Counted from the stretch's first letter, positions 33,197-42,468 are shown. The stretch is 64,000 bases of DNA from Devosia enhydra (GCF_900119845.1 NZ_FPKU01000001.1:529528-593527), one strand, 5' to 3'. Made by a program: numbers and translations. Notes: a model not told the origin generated them from the letters alone.

Positions 33197-34498
33197 ATGA
33201 ATACCACCGCGCTCAGCCCCCGCATCCTGCGGCCTGCCGACATGGACCCCAACTGGCGCTGGGACAAGCGCATCCCGGCGCTGGGCCACACCGCCGTCGA
33301 TTTCGAGCGCCGCGTGGATCACGATCGGCTGCGCCGCTATCGGCTGAGCCGGGCCAAGGCGGCGCTCAAGGGGTCGGGGCTGGGCGCGCTGCTGCTCTTT
33401 GACGTCAACAATATCCGCTACGTCACCGGCACCAAGATCGGGGAGTGGGAACGCGACAAGATGTGCCGCTTCGCGCTCCTGGCGGGCGATGAAGAGCCCT
33501 ATGTCTGGGATTTCGGCTCGGCGGCCGTGCATCACCGCCAATATTGCGACTGGCTAGATCCCGAGCACTGCCGCGCCGGCGTGGTCGGCATGCGCGGCAC
33601 CATTCCCCCGAGCTTCGGGCTGATGAAGCATTATGCCGAGGAGATCTACGGGCTCCTCAAAAAGGCCGGCGTCGCCGACATGCCGGTCGGCGTCGACTAT
33701 GCCGAGACCGCGATGTTCTTTGCGCTTCAGGAGGCGGGGGTTCGCGTCGTCGATGGCCAGCAGGTGATGCTGGGGGCGCGCGAGATCAAGAATATCGACG
33801 AGATTCAGCTGCTCAATCAGGCCGCCTCGATGGTGGACGGCGTCTACCACATGATCTGGGAGGAGCTGAAGCCGGGCGTGCGCGAGAACGACATCGTCGC
33901 GATGGCCAACAAGATGCTCTACGAGATGGGCTCGGACGACGTCGAGGCGATCAACGCCATCGCCGGCGAGCGATGCAACCCGCATCCGCACAATTTCACC
34001 GACCGGCTCTTCCGTCCCGGCGACCAGGCGTTCTTCGACATCCTCCAGAGCTACCAGGGCTATCGCACCTGCTACTACCGCACTTTCAATGTCGGGCGCG
34101 CCAAACCTGATCAGGTCGATGCCTATACCAAGGCGCGCGAATGGCTCGATGCGGCGATCGCGATGATCAAGCCCGGCGTCACCACCGACAAGGTCGCAGC
34201 CGTCTGGCCGACGGCCGAAAGTCTTGGCTTCCCCAACGAGCTGGCGGCCTTCGGCCTGCAATTCGGGCACGGGCTGGGGCTGGCGCTGCATGAGCGCCCG
34301 ATCATCAGCCGCGCCGTCAGCCTCGAGAACCCGATGGTCATCGAAACCGGCATGGTTTTTGCGCTCGAGACCTATTGCCCGGCCAAGGATGGCTATTCGG
34401 CCGCGCGCATCGAGGAAGAAGTGGTGGTGACCGACAAGGGGTGCGAGGTCATCAGCCTGTTCCCCGCCGAGGAACTGCCCATCGCCAACCGATACTGA
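33197..34498 (+). CDS. M24 family protein with one metal Asp replaced by Cys
   Basis: A 433-residue protein with a creatinase/prolidase N-terminal domain and an M24 catalytic domain. Metal positions are Asp281 (FFDILQS), Cys292 (RTCYYRTF), His358 (FGHGLGLALHE), Glu391 (FALETYCP) and a Glu in RIEEEVVV (about 405-406). The spacing of 11 between Asp281 and Cys292 equals the usual Asp-Asp spacing, so Cys stands at a ligand position. It is distant from the two tandem M24 copies in the divergent operon. Relatives include aminopeptidase P, creatinase, ectoine hydrolase and DMSP lyase DddP; the metal site differs from what I recall of DddP, so I do not assign that activity. Confidence 0.85.
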   Translation: MNTTALSPRILRPADMDPNWRWDKRIPALGHTAVDFERRVDHDRLRRYRLSRAKAALKGSGLGALLLFDVNNIRYVTGTKIGEWERDKMCRFALLAGDEEPYVWDFGSAAVHHRQYCDWLDPEHCRAGVVGMRGTIPPSFGLMKHYAEEIYGLLKKAGVADMPVGVDYAETAMFFALQEAGVRVVDGQQVMLGAREIKNIDEIQLLNQAASMVDGVYHMIWEELKPGVRENDIVAMANKMLYEMGSDDVEAINAIAGERCNPHPHNFTDRLFRPGDQAFFDILQSYQGYRTCYYRTFNVGRAKPDQVDAYTKAREWLDAAIAMIKPGVTTDKVAAVWPTAESLGFPNELAAFGLQFGHGLGLALHERPIISRAVSLENPMVIETGMVFALETYCPAKDGYSAARIEEEVVVTDKGCEVISLFPAEELPIANRY

Positions 34499-34506
34499 GA
34501 CAAGCC

Positions 34507-35235
34507 TCAGATGCGGCGATAGAGCAGGGCGTGAAAGCGGTTGAGCAGCCAGTCCCTGGCGCTCAGCCGCGCGCTGTGCTGGGCGGGCGGTATCACGGGA
34601 ATGTCCGGAGTGATCTGGCAGGCGAAATCAGCATAGGCCGGAATGGTCTTGCGGAACTCCCCGAAGCGGTTGCCATAAACGCCGGCGCGCTCGACCCGCG
34701 TGAAGGGGAGCGTGTTTTCGATCACCTTGCGCCGGAAATGCACCTCATAGTCGAGCCTCCCAACCTGTCTTACGGCGTCGAACTGGTCCGCGCAGATCAC
34801 CTGTATGGCCGTTTCGGGCATGAAGTGGCGCGGACACCAGTACGCCGTCCAGCCCGTATTCGTGCGTGCTATCTCCTGCGCCATGCGCCGCGAGACGATA
34901 TAGGCGTCGGATTCGATGTGCAGGACCTTGTCGTGGCCGAGCGCCTTGGCGATCTCGACAGAGTAGCAGAAGCTCCGAAGCCAGCCCTCGAAGTCGCGAT
35001 CGGTAATGCCCTTATGCGTTTCGAAGGTATAGATCGCGACCTTCGACGTTTGCGCCGCCCCACTATCAGCAGAAATTACTTCAATCGCCGGAAGACTGGG
35101 CAACCACGGCGACGCATCGTCGATGAAGGCGAATTGCGCGTCGGGGAAGAGCGCGAGATTGTAGTCCAGCCATCGTTCATAGCGGCTTTGCCATGACCGC
35201 TCGTCGCGGACATAGCTTGTGCAGAAAATCAACAT
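34507..35235 (-). CDS. Putative glycosyltransferase-like protein (GT-A fold), function unknown
   Basis: A protein of about 242 residues starting MLIFCTSYVRDE, a beta-strand followed by helical and strand alternation, and containing KVLHIESDAYIVSRRM. This resembles the acidic donor-binding motif of GT-A glycosyltransferases. No signal peptide is seen with this start. Alternative starts are ATG at 35262 and GTG at 35298; none has a strong ribosome site. The gene and its upstream region are less GC-rich than the surroundings, and it stands alone between the catabolic cluster and the YfgM-der pair, so it may be acquired. The fold call is tentative. Confidence 0.5.
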   Translation of the reverse strand: MLIFCTSYVRDERSWQSRYERWLDYNLALFPDAQFAFIDDASPWLPSLPAIEVISADSGAAQTSKVAIYTFETHKGITDRDFEGWLRSFCYSVEIAKALGHDKVLHIESDAYIVSRRMAQEIARTNTGWTAYWCPRHFMPETAIQVICADQFDAVRQVGRLDYEVHFRRKVIENTLPFTRVERAGVYGNRFGEFRKTIPAYADFACQITPDIPVIPPAQHSARLSARDWLLNRFHALLYRRI

Positions 35236-35317
35236 CGCGACTGCGCCCCCGTGCAGAACCATGACAAAGAAGGACTGAAGATCTCGATATAAGTTCACCA
35301 GTCTTGGAAAAGCAGTT

Positions 35318-35351
35318 CTTGCTCATTGCATTGCAGGATTGCAAGAGCAAG
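35318..35351. repeat. Imperfect hairpin in AT-richer gap
   Basis: CTTGCTC and GAGCAAG enclose TTGCA-GGAT-TGCAA with a 6-base bulge, in the 272-base gap between the putative glycosyltransferase and the YfgM-like gene. It could be a regulatory hairpin or a remnant repeat. The rest of the gap shows no gene. Confidence 0.3.
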
Positions 35352-35507
35352 TTATGCCGCAGCGGGCCGTCGCTCCGGGCGAGGTGGGCCCCGAAACGCA
35401 GCGGAAATCGCGCGGATCCCTGAGATTGCGCCATTCTGCGCTTTGCATTCGGCCGGCCGCGACACTATGGTGCGGCCAAATTCGAACCATGCCAGCCAGG
35501 GCCGTAG

Positions 35508-36428
35508 ATGAGCAACGACAGCATTCTCCGCGAAGTCGACGAGGAATTGCGCGGAGACCGCATGCGCAACCTCTGGCGGCGCTTCGGACCCTGGATCATC
35601 ATTGCTGCCGTCGCCATCGTGCTGGCCGTCGCCGTCAACGAAGGCTGGAGCTGGTGGCAGCGCAGCACGACCGCGCAGGCGTCGGACACGTTCTATTCCG
35701 CGCTCGAGCTGGCCGAGCAGGGCGATGTGCCGGGTGCGATCAGCGCGCTCGATGCCATCGAGGCCACCGGCGCATCCGGATACCAGACGCTGGCGCGGTT
35801 CCGCGAAGCGGCTCTGCTGGCGCGCGATGGCCGGCGCGACGAGGCCGTGGCCGCCTATGACGCTCTTTCAACCTCGGTGACAGAGCCGCGCGTGCGTGAG
35901 CTGGCCTTCGTGCTGGCGGCCTCGCTGCTGGTTGATGGCGGCGATGTCTCGGCTGTGCGCCAGCGCATTGGCGGGCTCGAGGCGCCCGATAATCCCCTGC
36001 GCAACGTGGCCCGCGAGATCGTCGGGCTCACCCAATATGCATCGGGCGAGATCGATGGCTCGCTCGAGACCTTCGAGGCCCTGCTGGCTGATCCGCTGGT
36101 CAACCAGGACCTTGCCGGACGTGTGCAGATTTACGTGATGCAGCTTCTCGCCGAAGGCGCCGGCAATCCCGAGCAGCGGGCCGCCGCCGAGGCTGCCGCG
36201 GCCGGCGCTGCTGAAGCCGGAGCCGCTGCTGAAGCGACCGACCTGCCGCCGCAGCCCTCCGTCACCGAACTGGCGCCGCTTTTGCCGCCCGCTGTCGACG
36301 TGCCTGCCGCCCCTGTGCCGGAGACTGCTGAGCCGGTGGCCCAGACGGGCCCGGCCGCCGACACCATTGTTCCGGAAGTGCCGCAGGCCCCGGCGAATGC
36401 CGGCGCCTCGCCGACCAACGCAAACTGA
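35508..36428 (+). CDS. YfgM-like TPR membrane protein upstream of der
   Basis: A 306-residue protein with a short cytoplasmic N-terminus (SILREVDEELRGDRMRNLWR), one membrane anchor (about 29-46) and a periplasmic TPR-like region (YTALEL-type helices, SGYQTLARFREAALLARDG). The C-terminus is a long Ala/Pro-rich tail (about 215-306). Architecture and position before der match YfgM/TPR_21 proteins, periplasmic chaperones near the Sec translocon in E. coli. The usual partner bamB between yfgM and der is absent. The spacing to der is 42 bases. Confidence 0.82.
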   Translation: MSNDSILREVDEELRGDRMRNLWRRFGPWIIIAAVAIVLAVAVNEGWSWWQRSTTAQASDTFYSALELAEQGDVPGAISALDAIEATGASGYQTLARFREAALLARDGRRDEAVAAYDALSTSVTEPRVRELAFVLAASLLVDGGDVSAVRQRIGGLEAPDNPLRNVAREIVGLTQYASGEIDGSLETFEALLADPLVNQDLAGRVQIYVMQLLAEGAGNPEQRAAAEAAAAGAAEAGAAAEATDLPPQPSVTELAPLLPPAVDVPAAPVPETAEPVAQTGPAADTIVPEVPQAPANAGASPTNAN

Positions 36429-36470
36429 ACCGGCGCGGCTTTTTCGCCGCGGCGCATGGAGACTGAAAGC

Positions 36471-37904
36471 ATGAGCGTCCTCGTGGCCATTGTGGGCCGG
36501 CCAAATGTCGGCAAGTCGACGCTCTTCAACCGGCTGGTGGGGCGCCGCATCGCGCTTGTTGACGACACACCCGGTGTCACCCGCGACCGGCGCGAGGCCG
36601 ATGGCCGCATCGGCGACCTGCGCTTCAAGGTGCTCGATACCGCCGGTTATGAGGATGTCACCGATGGCAGCCTCGAAGATCGCATGCGCCAGCAGACCGA
36701 GATGGCGATCCGCGACGCCGACGTCATCCTGTTCATGATCGATGCGCGCGCCGGGGTCACCCCGCTCGATGAGCGCTTTGCGCAGGTGTTGCGCAAGGCC
36801 GGCAAGGCCGTGCACCTCGTGGGCAACAAGGCCGAGGGCCGGGGCGCCGAGCCCGGCCTCGTCGAGGCCTACCGGCTCGGATTTGGCGAGCCCATCGCGC
36901 TTTCGGCCGAGCATGGGCTGGGGCTGGCGGATCTGCACGCCATCGTTTCTGAGGCGGTCGAAAAGGCCGAAGCCGACAAGGCGGATGGCCCCCAAGCGCT
37001 CGAGGATCTGCTGCCTGCCGTCGATGTCGACCTGCCCGAGGATGACGGGTCGACCGAAGACGGACCGGCGCCGCGCTGGAATCCCAACCGCTATCTCAGC
37101 GTCGCCATCGTCGGGCGGCCCAATGCTGGCAAATCGACGCTGATCAATACCATGGTCGGCGAAGACCGGCTGCTGACGGGCCCCGAAGCCGGTATCACCC
37201 GGGATTCCATCCTCGTGCCCTGGGAGTGGAAGGGCCGGGTGATCAACCTTGTCGATACGGCGGGCATCCGCCGGCGCTCCCGCGTCCAGGAAAAGCTCGA
37301 AAAGCTCGCCGTAAGCGATTCGTTGCGCTCGATCCAATATGCCGAAGTCGTGGTGCTGCTGCTCGATGCCACCATTCCGTTCGAAAAGCAGGATCTGACG
37401 CTCGCCGATCTCGTGGAGCGCGAGGGGCGCGCCATGGTGATCGCCGTCAACAAATGGGATCTGATCGAAGACAAGAACAAGGCGCTGGCCGAACTGCGCG
37501 AAGCCTGCGAGCGGCTCTTGCCGCAGCTGCGTGGCGTTCCGCTGGTCACGATCTCGGGTCTCACCGGGCGCAATATCGACCGGTTGATGGATGCCATCTT
37601 CTCGGTGGAGCGGGCCTGGAACAGCCACGTCTCGACCGCACGGCTCAATCGCTGGCTCGCCGGCATGATTGAAGGCCATCCGCCTCCGGCCGTCTCGGGC
37701 CGCCGGCTCAAGCTGCGCTACATGACCCAGGCCAAGATCCGCCCGCCGAGCTTCATCCTGTTTTCGTCCCGCCCCGATGCGCTACCGGCCTCATACCAGC
37801 GCTACCTCGTCAACGGGCTGCGGGAAACCTTCGAGATGCCGGGCACGCCGATCCGGCTCTGGGTGCGCGGGGGCAAGAACCCCTATGTCAAGGATGCGAA
37901 ATAA
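36471..37904 (+). CDS. der: Ribosome biogenesis GTPase Der (EngA)
   Basis: Der has two tandem GTPase domains and acts in 50S ribosome assembly. The first G domain starts [20 protein letters not shown] and has DTAGYED and VGNKAE. The second starts [20 protein letters not shown] with [10 protein letters not shown] and [11 protein letters not shown]-terminal KH-like domain follows ([19 protein letters not shown]). The start at 36471 (MSVLVAIVG) has a GGAG site; an ATG at 36456 lacks one. Length about 477 residues is normal for alphaproteobacteria. Confidence 0.96.
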   Translation: MSVLVAIVGRPNVGKSTLFNRLVGRRIALVDDTPGVTRDRREADGRIGDLRFKVLDTAGYEDVTDGSLEDRMRQQTEMAIRDADVILFMIDARAGVTPLDERFAQVLRKAGKAVHLVGNKAEGRGAEPGLVEAYRLGFGEPIALSAEHGLGLADLHAIVSEAVEKAEADKADGPQALEDLLPAVDVDLPEDDGSTEDGPAPRWNPNRYLSVAIVGRPNAGKSTLINTMVGEDRLLTGPEAGITRDSILVPWEWKGRVINLVDTAGIRRRSRVQEKLEKLAVSDSLRSIQYAEVVVLLLDATIPFEKQDLTLADLVEREGRAMVIAVNKWDLIEDKNKALAELREACERLLPQLRGVPLVTISGLTGRNIDRLMDAIFSVERAWNSHVSTARLNRWLAGMIEGHPPPAVSGRRLKLRYMTQAKIRPPSFILFSSRPDALPASYQRYLVNGLRETFEMPGTPIRLWVRGGKNPYVKDAK

Positions 37905-38009
37905 AGCGTTTTCGGCGCCGGCTATTCCCACGAACCGATGATTGCCTTATGAGTCGGCGCCCTGAAGCAACCCGATGCTGATTGCGGGTCTGCAGGAGCT
38001 TTTTTCGAC

Positions 38010-39287
38010 GTGTACGTCGAACTTATTATTGTGGCCGTCTTAACGGTCGTTAATGGCCTTCTCGCCATGTCCGAACTTGCCGTGGTGTCCTCACGCACGG
38101 CGCGCCTTCAGGTCCTCGCCGACAGGGGCAGCCGCGGCGCTGCCACGGCCATCAGGCTGGCGGCCGATCCGGGCAGATTTCTGTCATCGGTACAGATCGG
38201 GATCACGCTGGTCGGCGTGCTCTCGGGTGCCTTCTCGGGCGCCACGCTGGGCGGACGGCTCGGCGACTGGCTGATTTCCGTCGGCGTGGACCCCGGCCTG
38301 GCCGCACCCGCCGGCGTCGGCATCGTGGTGGTGGCCATCACCTATATGTCGCTGATTATCGGCGAGCTGGTACCCAAACAGATCGCGCTGCGCAATCCCG
38401 AGCTCGTCGCCTCCCGCGTTGCGCCTCTGATGGCGGGCATCGCGCTGGTCGCGGCGCCGATCGTCTGGTTCCTCGACGTTTCGGGCAAGCTCGTTCTGGC
38501 GCTTCTGGGCCAGAAGGGCGAGACGGAGGAGCGCGTGACCGAAGAGGAAGTGCGCAGCATCCTGACCGAAGCGACCACGGCCGGCGTTCTGGAAAGCGAC
38601 GAGCGGGCGATGATCAGCGGCGTCATGCGTCTCGCCGATCGTTCCGCCCGCGGGCTGATGACACCGCGCCTCGATGTCGAGGTGCTGGACCTGGCAGACC
38701 CGCCGGAGGCCCTGCTCAAGCAGTTGCGCGAGACACGCCGCTCGACGCTGCCGGTGCAGGATGGCGAGGCCGACGCGATCGTCGGGGTCATGCAGGTCAA
38801 GGACCTGATCGAGATGTTTGCTTCGGGCAAGCCCTTCGAGCCGCGCTCGCTGGTGCGTCCAGCGCCGGTGGTGATGGACCGGGCCAGCGCGCTCGACCTC
38901 CTTCGCGCTATCCGCTCGGCCCCGGTGCATATGGCGCTGGTTTTCGACGAGTATGGCCATTTCGAAGGCATCGTCACGCCCAGCGACGTGCTCGAGGCCA
39001 TCACCGGCTCCTTCCAGGAGGAGGATGGCGGCGAAAAGGCCTATGTCGCGCGCGACGACGGGTCGTATCTGGTTTCAGGCTGGATGCAGGTGGACGAGTT
39101 CGTGGAGCAGATCGGCGTGCCGATCGACCGCAACGACCGCTACGAGACCGTCGCCGGCTATATCCTCGCCCAGCTCGGCCATCTGCCGGAAGTGGGCGAG
39201 AAGTTCGATGCAAAAGGCTTCCGCTTCGAGGTGCTCGACCTAGACGGGCGGCGCATCGACAAGGTGATGGTCAGCCGCCTCGGCTGA
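38010..39287 (+). CDS. Hemolysin-type CNNM/CBS/CorC_HlyC membrane protein
   Basis: A 425-residue protein with a DUF21/CNNM membrane domain of about four spans (ELIIVAVLTVVNGLLAMSEL, SSVQIGITLVGVLSGAFSGA), two CBS domains (RSARGLMTPRLDVEVLDL; APVHMALVFDEYGHFEGIVT) and a C-terminal CorC_HlyC domain. These proteins are linked to magnesium/cobalt efflux or transport, not to true hemolysis. It starts with GTG. The 105-base gap from der contains no clear hairpin. Confidence 0.9.
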   Translation: MYVELIIVAVLTVVNGLLAMSELAVVSSRTARLQVLADRGSRGAATAIRLAADPGRFLSSVQIGITLVGVLSGAFSGATLGGRLGDWLISVGVDPGLAAPAGVGIVVVAITYMSLIIGELVPKQIALRNPELVASRVAPLMAGIALVAAPIVWFLDVSGKLVLALLGQKGETEERVTEEEVRSILTEATTAGVLESDERAMISGVMRLADRSARGLMTPRLDVEVLDLADPPEALLKQLRETRRSTLPVQDGEADAIVGVMQVKDLIEMFASGKPFEPRSLVRPAPVVMDRASALDLLRAIRSAPVHMALVFDEYGHFEGIVTPSDVLEAITGSFQEEDGGEKAYVARDDGSYLVSGWMQVDEFVEQIGVPIDRNDRYETVAGYILAQLGHLPEVGEKFDAKGFRFEVLDLDGRRIDKVMVSRLG

Positions 39288-39304
39288 CGATCTCTGCCCG
39301 CGCG

Positions 39305-40045
39305 TCAGAGCGCGCGGGTCTCGCCCGACCTGATATCGAAAACCTGGCCCGTGCGATCATAGCGGGGCTCGATCATGTCGACGAGCGGGCCCGCGACATC
39401 CGCCGGTGTCGGCAGCGTCTCGGGATTTTCCCCCGGCATCGCCTTGGCCCGCATCGCGGTGCGCACCGCGCCGGGCAAAAACACATTGCAGCGTACCGCG
39501 GTGTGCGCGGTTTCCCCGGCATAGCTCTTGGCCAGGGCTTCCAGCGCTGCCTTGCTGGCCGCATAGGCGCCCCAATAGGGCTTTGCCGAGTGGGCAGCGC
39601 TTGATGACAGGAACACGGCGCGCCCGGCATTGGACTGGCGCAGCAGCAGGTCCATCGAGCGGATCAGCCGGTAGTTGGCCGTGACGTTGAGCCCGAAGAT
39701 CTTGGTGAAGTCCTTGGGAGCGATATGGGGCAGGGGCGAGAGCACCCCGAGCATTCCGGCATTGCCGACCAGCCCGTCCAGCCGCTGCCAGCGTTCGAAC
39801 AAAGCGGCGCCCAGCCGGTCGATGGCGTCGAAGTCGAGCAGGTCGAGCGGCACCAGCGTGGCCGACCCCCCGACCGCGGCGATAGCGTCATCGAGGTCTT
39901 CAAGGCCCCCCACCGTGCGGGCGATGGCGATGACATGCGCTCCGCGCCGAGCGGCCTCCAGAGCCGCCGCATAACCGATGCCGCGCGAGGCGCCTGTGAC
40001 CAGCACGACACGGTCGGCAAGCGTGCGGGCAGGGTCGGTCATCAT
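39305..40045 (-). CDS. SDR family NAD(P)-dependent oxidoreductase
   Basis: A 246-residue short-chain dehydrogenase with the cofactor motif VTGASRGIGYAAALEAARRG, the NAG motif (LVGNAGMLG), catalytic Ser (FLSSSAAHS) and YxxxK in GAYAASKAALEALAKSYAGE. The first ATG pair (40045, 40042) follows a GGAG; the second has better spacing. It lies downstream of purF on the same strand but behind a strong terminator. The same order (purF then SDR) occurs in other Rhizobiales. Substrate unknown. Confidence 0.9.
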   Translation of the reverse strand: MMTDPARTLADRVVLVTGASRGIGYAAALEAARRGAHVIAIARTVGGLEDLDDAIAAVGGSATLVPLDLLDFDAIDRLGAALFERWQRLDGLVGNAGMLGVLSPLPHIAPKDFTKIFGLNVTANYRLIRSMDLLLRQSNAGRAVFLSSSAAHSAKPYWGAYAASKAALEALAKSYAGETAHTAVRCNVFLPGAVRTAMRAKAMPGENPETLPTPADVAGPLVDMIEPRYDRTGQVFDIRSGETRAL

Positions 40046-40097
40046 GGTCTCCGCGAAATGGTCTGGTGGGCGAGGCCTTCAATAGCTGGGCGCCCGG

Positions 40098-40131
40098 AAA
40101 AAGAAAGCAGCCGCACGGGTTATGCGGCTGC
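40098..40131 (-). terminator. Rho-independent terminator after purF
   Basis: On the minus strand the 8-bp stem GCAGCCGC / GCGGCTGC with a 9-base loop is followed by TTTCTTTTTCC. It lies 24 bases after the purF stop, ahead of the SDR gene. Confidence 0.85.
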
Positions 40132-40154
40132 GGCCGATGGTCTCTGAAGCGGGC

Positions 40155-41666
40155 CTAGCCGGCTTCGCGCAGCAGCGAGACCGTCTTGGGATCGGACCGG
40201 CCGTTGCGGCCCTTGAGGTCCGTCAGCGCCGTGGGATAGTCGCCGGTGAAGTAGTGGTCGGTGAACTGCGGAGCGCGCGGATTGCGCGGCTCGCCACCCA
40301 CCGCATCGTACAACCCGTCGATCGAGAGGAAGCCCAGCGAATCCGCGCCGATGAACTGGCACATCTCCGCGATGGTCCGGTGCTGGTTGGCGAGCAGCTT
40401 TTCGGGGTCGGGGGTATCGATGCCGTAATAATCGGAATGCGTGATCATCGGGCTCGCCACACGCATGTGCACTTCGCGCGCTCCGGCATCGCGAATCATC
40501 TGCACGATCTTGAGCGAGGTGGTGCCGCGCACGATGGAATCATCGACCAGCACGACCCGCTTGCCTTCGATCTCGGCGCGGTTGGCCGAATGCTTGAGCT
40601 TGACGCCAAAGGCACGGATCGACTGGGTCGGCTCGATGAAAGTGCGGCCGACATAATGATTGCGGATGATGCCGAGCTCGAATGGAATGCCCGATTGCTG
40701 GGCATAACCGATGGCGGCCGGCGTGCCGCCATCGGGCACCGGCACAACCACGTCGGCCTCGATTGGGGCCTCGCGCGCCAGATTGATGCCCATGCGCTTG
40801 CGCGCCGAATAGACATTGCGCCCTGCAACCACCGAATCCGGCCGGGCGAAATAGACGTATTCGAAGAGGCACACCCGCTCGCGCCGCGCCGGGAAGGGCT
40901 TGAAGCTGTCGATGGTGATCGACCCATCCGGCTGGATTTCGCAGACGACCACTTCGCCGTTTTCGACATCGCGCACGAATTTTGCGCCGATGATGTCGAG
41001 CGCGCAGGTCTCGGATGCAAAGATCGGGCGGCCATCGATTTCGCCCAGCACCAGCGGCCGGATGCCATTGGGGTCGCGCGCGCCGATGAGCTTGGTGCGC
41101 GTCATGGCGATCATCGCATAGGCACCCTCGATCGCACCCAGTGCGTCGATGAACCGATCCGACGACGAGGTGCGCTGCGAGCGGGCGATGAGATGCAGCA
41201 CCACCTCGGTATCGGAGGTCGACTGGCAGATGGCACCCTGTGAAATGAGGCGGCGGCGCAGCGTCAGACCGTTGGTCAAATTGCCGTTGTGGGCGATGGC
41301 GATGCCGCCCACTTCGAGCTCGGCGAAGAGCGGCTGCACGTTGCGCAGGATGGTTTCGCCGGTGGTGGAATAGCGGACATGGCCCATCGCCATGTTGCCG
41401 GGGATGCGCGCGAGCGTAGCAGGGTTGGTGAAGTGATCGCCGACGAGGCCGAGCTGTCGCTCCGAATGGAACTGCCGCCCGTCGAAGCTGACGATGCCCG
41501 CCGCTTCCTGCCCGCGATGCTGCAGGGCATGCAGGCCCAGCGCGGTCAGGGTCGCCGCCTCGGGATGGCCGAGAATACCGAACACGCCGCACTCTTCGCG
41601 CAGCGTGTCGCCGTCGAACGGATGGTCGTCTCGCCGGGCTCCGGCGGAGATAAGATGATCGGTCAC
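40155..41666 (-). CDS. purF: Amidophosphoribosyltransferase PurF
   Basis: PurF makes 5-phosphoribosylamine from PRPP and glutamine, the first step of purine synthesis. The 503-residue protein starts with GTG, preceded by GAAGG, and has a 25-residue propeptide ahead of the nucleophile Cys26 in REECGVFGILG. The glutaminase domain includes MGHVRYSTTGE and IAHNGNLTN. The PRPP-binding site VVLVDDSIVRGTTS and the phosphoribosyltransferase domain follow. A longer open frame upstream runs through cvpA and is not used. It is 74 bases after cvpA, a classical pairing. Confidence 0.96.
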   Translation of the reverse strand: MTDHLISAGARRDDHPFDGDTLREECGVFGILGHPEAATLTALGLHALQHRGQEAAGIVSFDGRQFHSERQLGLVGDHFTNPATLARIPGNMAMGHVRYSTTGETILRNVQPLFAELEVGGIAIAHNGNLTNGLTLRRRLISQGAICQSTSDTEVVLHLIARSQRTSSSDRFIDALGAIEGAYAMIAMTRTKLIGARDPNGIRPLVLGEIDGRPIFASETCALDIIGAKFVRDVENGEVVVCEIQPDGSITIDSFKPFPARRERVCLFEYVYFARPDSVVAGRNVYSARKRMGINLAREAPIEADVVVPVPDGGTPAAIGYAQQSGIPFELGIIRNHYVGRTFIEPTQSIRAFGVKLKHSANRAEIEGKRVVLVDDSIVRGTTSLKIVQMIRDAGAREVHMRVASPMITHSDYYGIDTPDPEKLLANQHRTIAEMCQFIGADSLGFLSIDGLYDAVGGEPRNPRAPQFTDHYFTGDYPTALTDLKGRNGRSDPKTVSLLREAG

Positions 41667-41740
41667 AGCCTTGCCTTCATGGGTCCTGGTCTGGCGGACT
41701 GGGGCGTCCACCCTGCGCTCCCCGCTGACGGCGTTTCCCG

Positions 41741-42358
41741 TCAGGTATTGGTCGTGGCCGGCGGAAGCGGACTGTCGTCTTCCGGTCCGTCGGTGCCGTC
41801 TTCCGGCGGCAAAGCCTCGTCTCCGGCGTCGCCGCGCTGGAGAATGTCGGTAACCTGCCGCTCGAGATCCTCGGGCAGGAGCGCGATCAGCTGATCGCCC
41901 AGATTGTTGAGCATCGGCAGCGAGCGCGAATCCCGGGCCCAGGTCGGCAGGCGGCTGTCTCCGCCCGGGCCGGTGGCACCCAGCAGCCAGGTGCCGAAAA
42001 TCACGATCACGACGGCAATCAGCAGGCCCCTGAGCACGCCGAAGACGAAGCCGAGGGTGCGATCGAGCGGGCCGATCTTGCTGTCGACCACGAGGTCGGC
42101 AATGCGCATGGTGATGAGGTGAAGCACGATCAGCGCGACGATGAAGCTCACCACCACGGTGGCGATATCGGCGATCATCTGCTCGGCGATGAAGCCGCGC
42201 GCGATCTCGGGCTGGAACTGCCACATATAGATGGCGAAAGCGGCGGAGCCGGCCCAGGTGGCGAGCGACAGCACTTCGCGGGTCAGCCCGCGCGCCGTGG
42301 CGAGAATCGCCGAAATCAGGACGAGTACGCCGATTCCGACGTCGAGTGCGGTCAACAT
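41741..42358 (-). CDS. cvpA: CvpA family membrane protein
   Basis: A 205-residue inner-membrane protein with four hydrophobic segments and the CvpA pattern LDVGIGVLVLISAILATARG, then GLTREVLSLATW and DRTLGFVFGVLRGLLIAVV. The C-terminal tail is acidic and proline-rich. CvpA lies before purF in many proteobacteria; its role is poorly defined (originally colicin V production, also envelope stress). The neighbours radA, cvpA and purF are all leftward. Confidence 0.9.
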   Translation of the reverse strand: MLTALDVGIGVLVLISAILATARGLTREVLSLATWAGSAAFAIYMWQFQPEIARGFIAEQMIADIATVVVSFIVALIVLHLITMRIADLVVDSKIGPLDRTLGFVFGVLRGLLIAVVIVIFGTWLLGATGPGGDSRLPTWARDSRSLPMLNNLGDQLIALLPEDLERQVTDILQRGDAGDEALPPEDGTDGPEDDSPLPPATTNT

Positions 42359-42468
42359 GGATCAGGGCTCGCCCGTGGGGTCTCTCTTGGGCTCCGTTTA
42401 GCCGCTAATTGTGGCGATGCCAAGCGTCTAGGTCCCCGCGCAGGGGTGAAGTTCACCGATTGCATCCC

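Noticed and set aside
33197-34498. DMSP lyase DddP assignment for the third M24 protein
   Set aside because: The M24 fold is shared, but the metal-binding region reads Asp-Ile-Leu and Cys where I recall extra Asp residues in DddP.
38035-38060. CtrA-like TTAA-N6-TTAA
   Set aside because: It lies inside the coding start of the CNNM/CorC gene and the spacing is six, not seven.
40155-42224. 689-codon version of purF
   Set aside because: The extra N-terminal part is cvpA read in another frame; the GTG at 41666 gives a normal PurF with its propeptide and nucleophile Cys.
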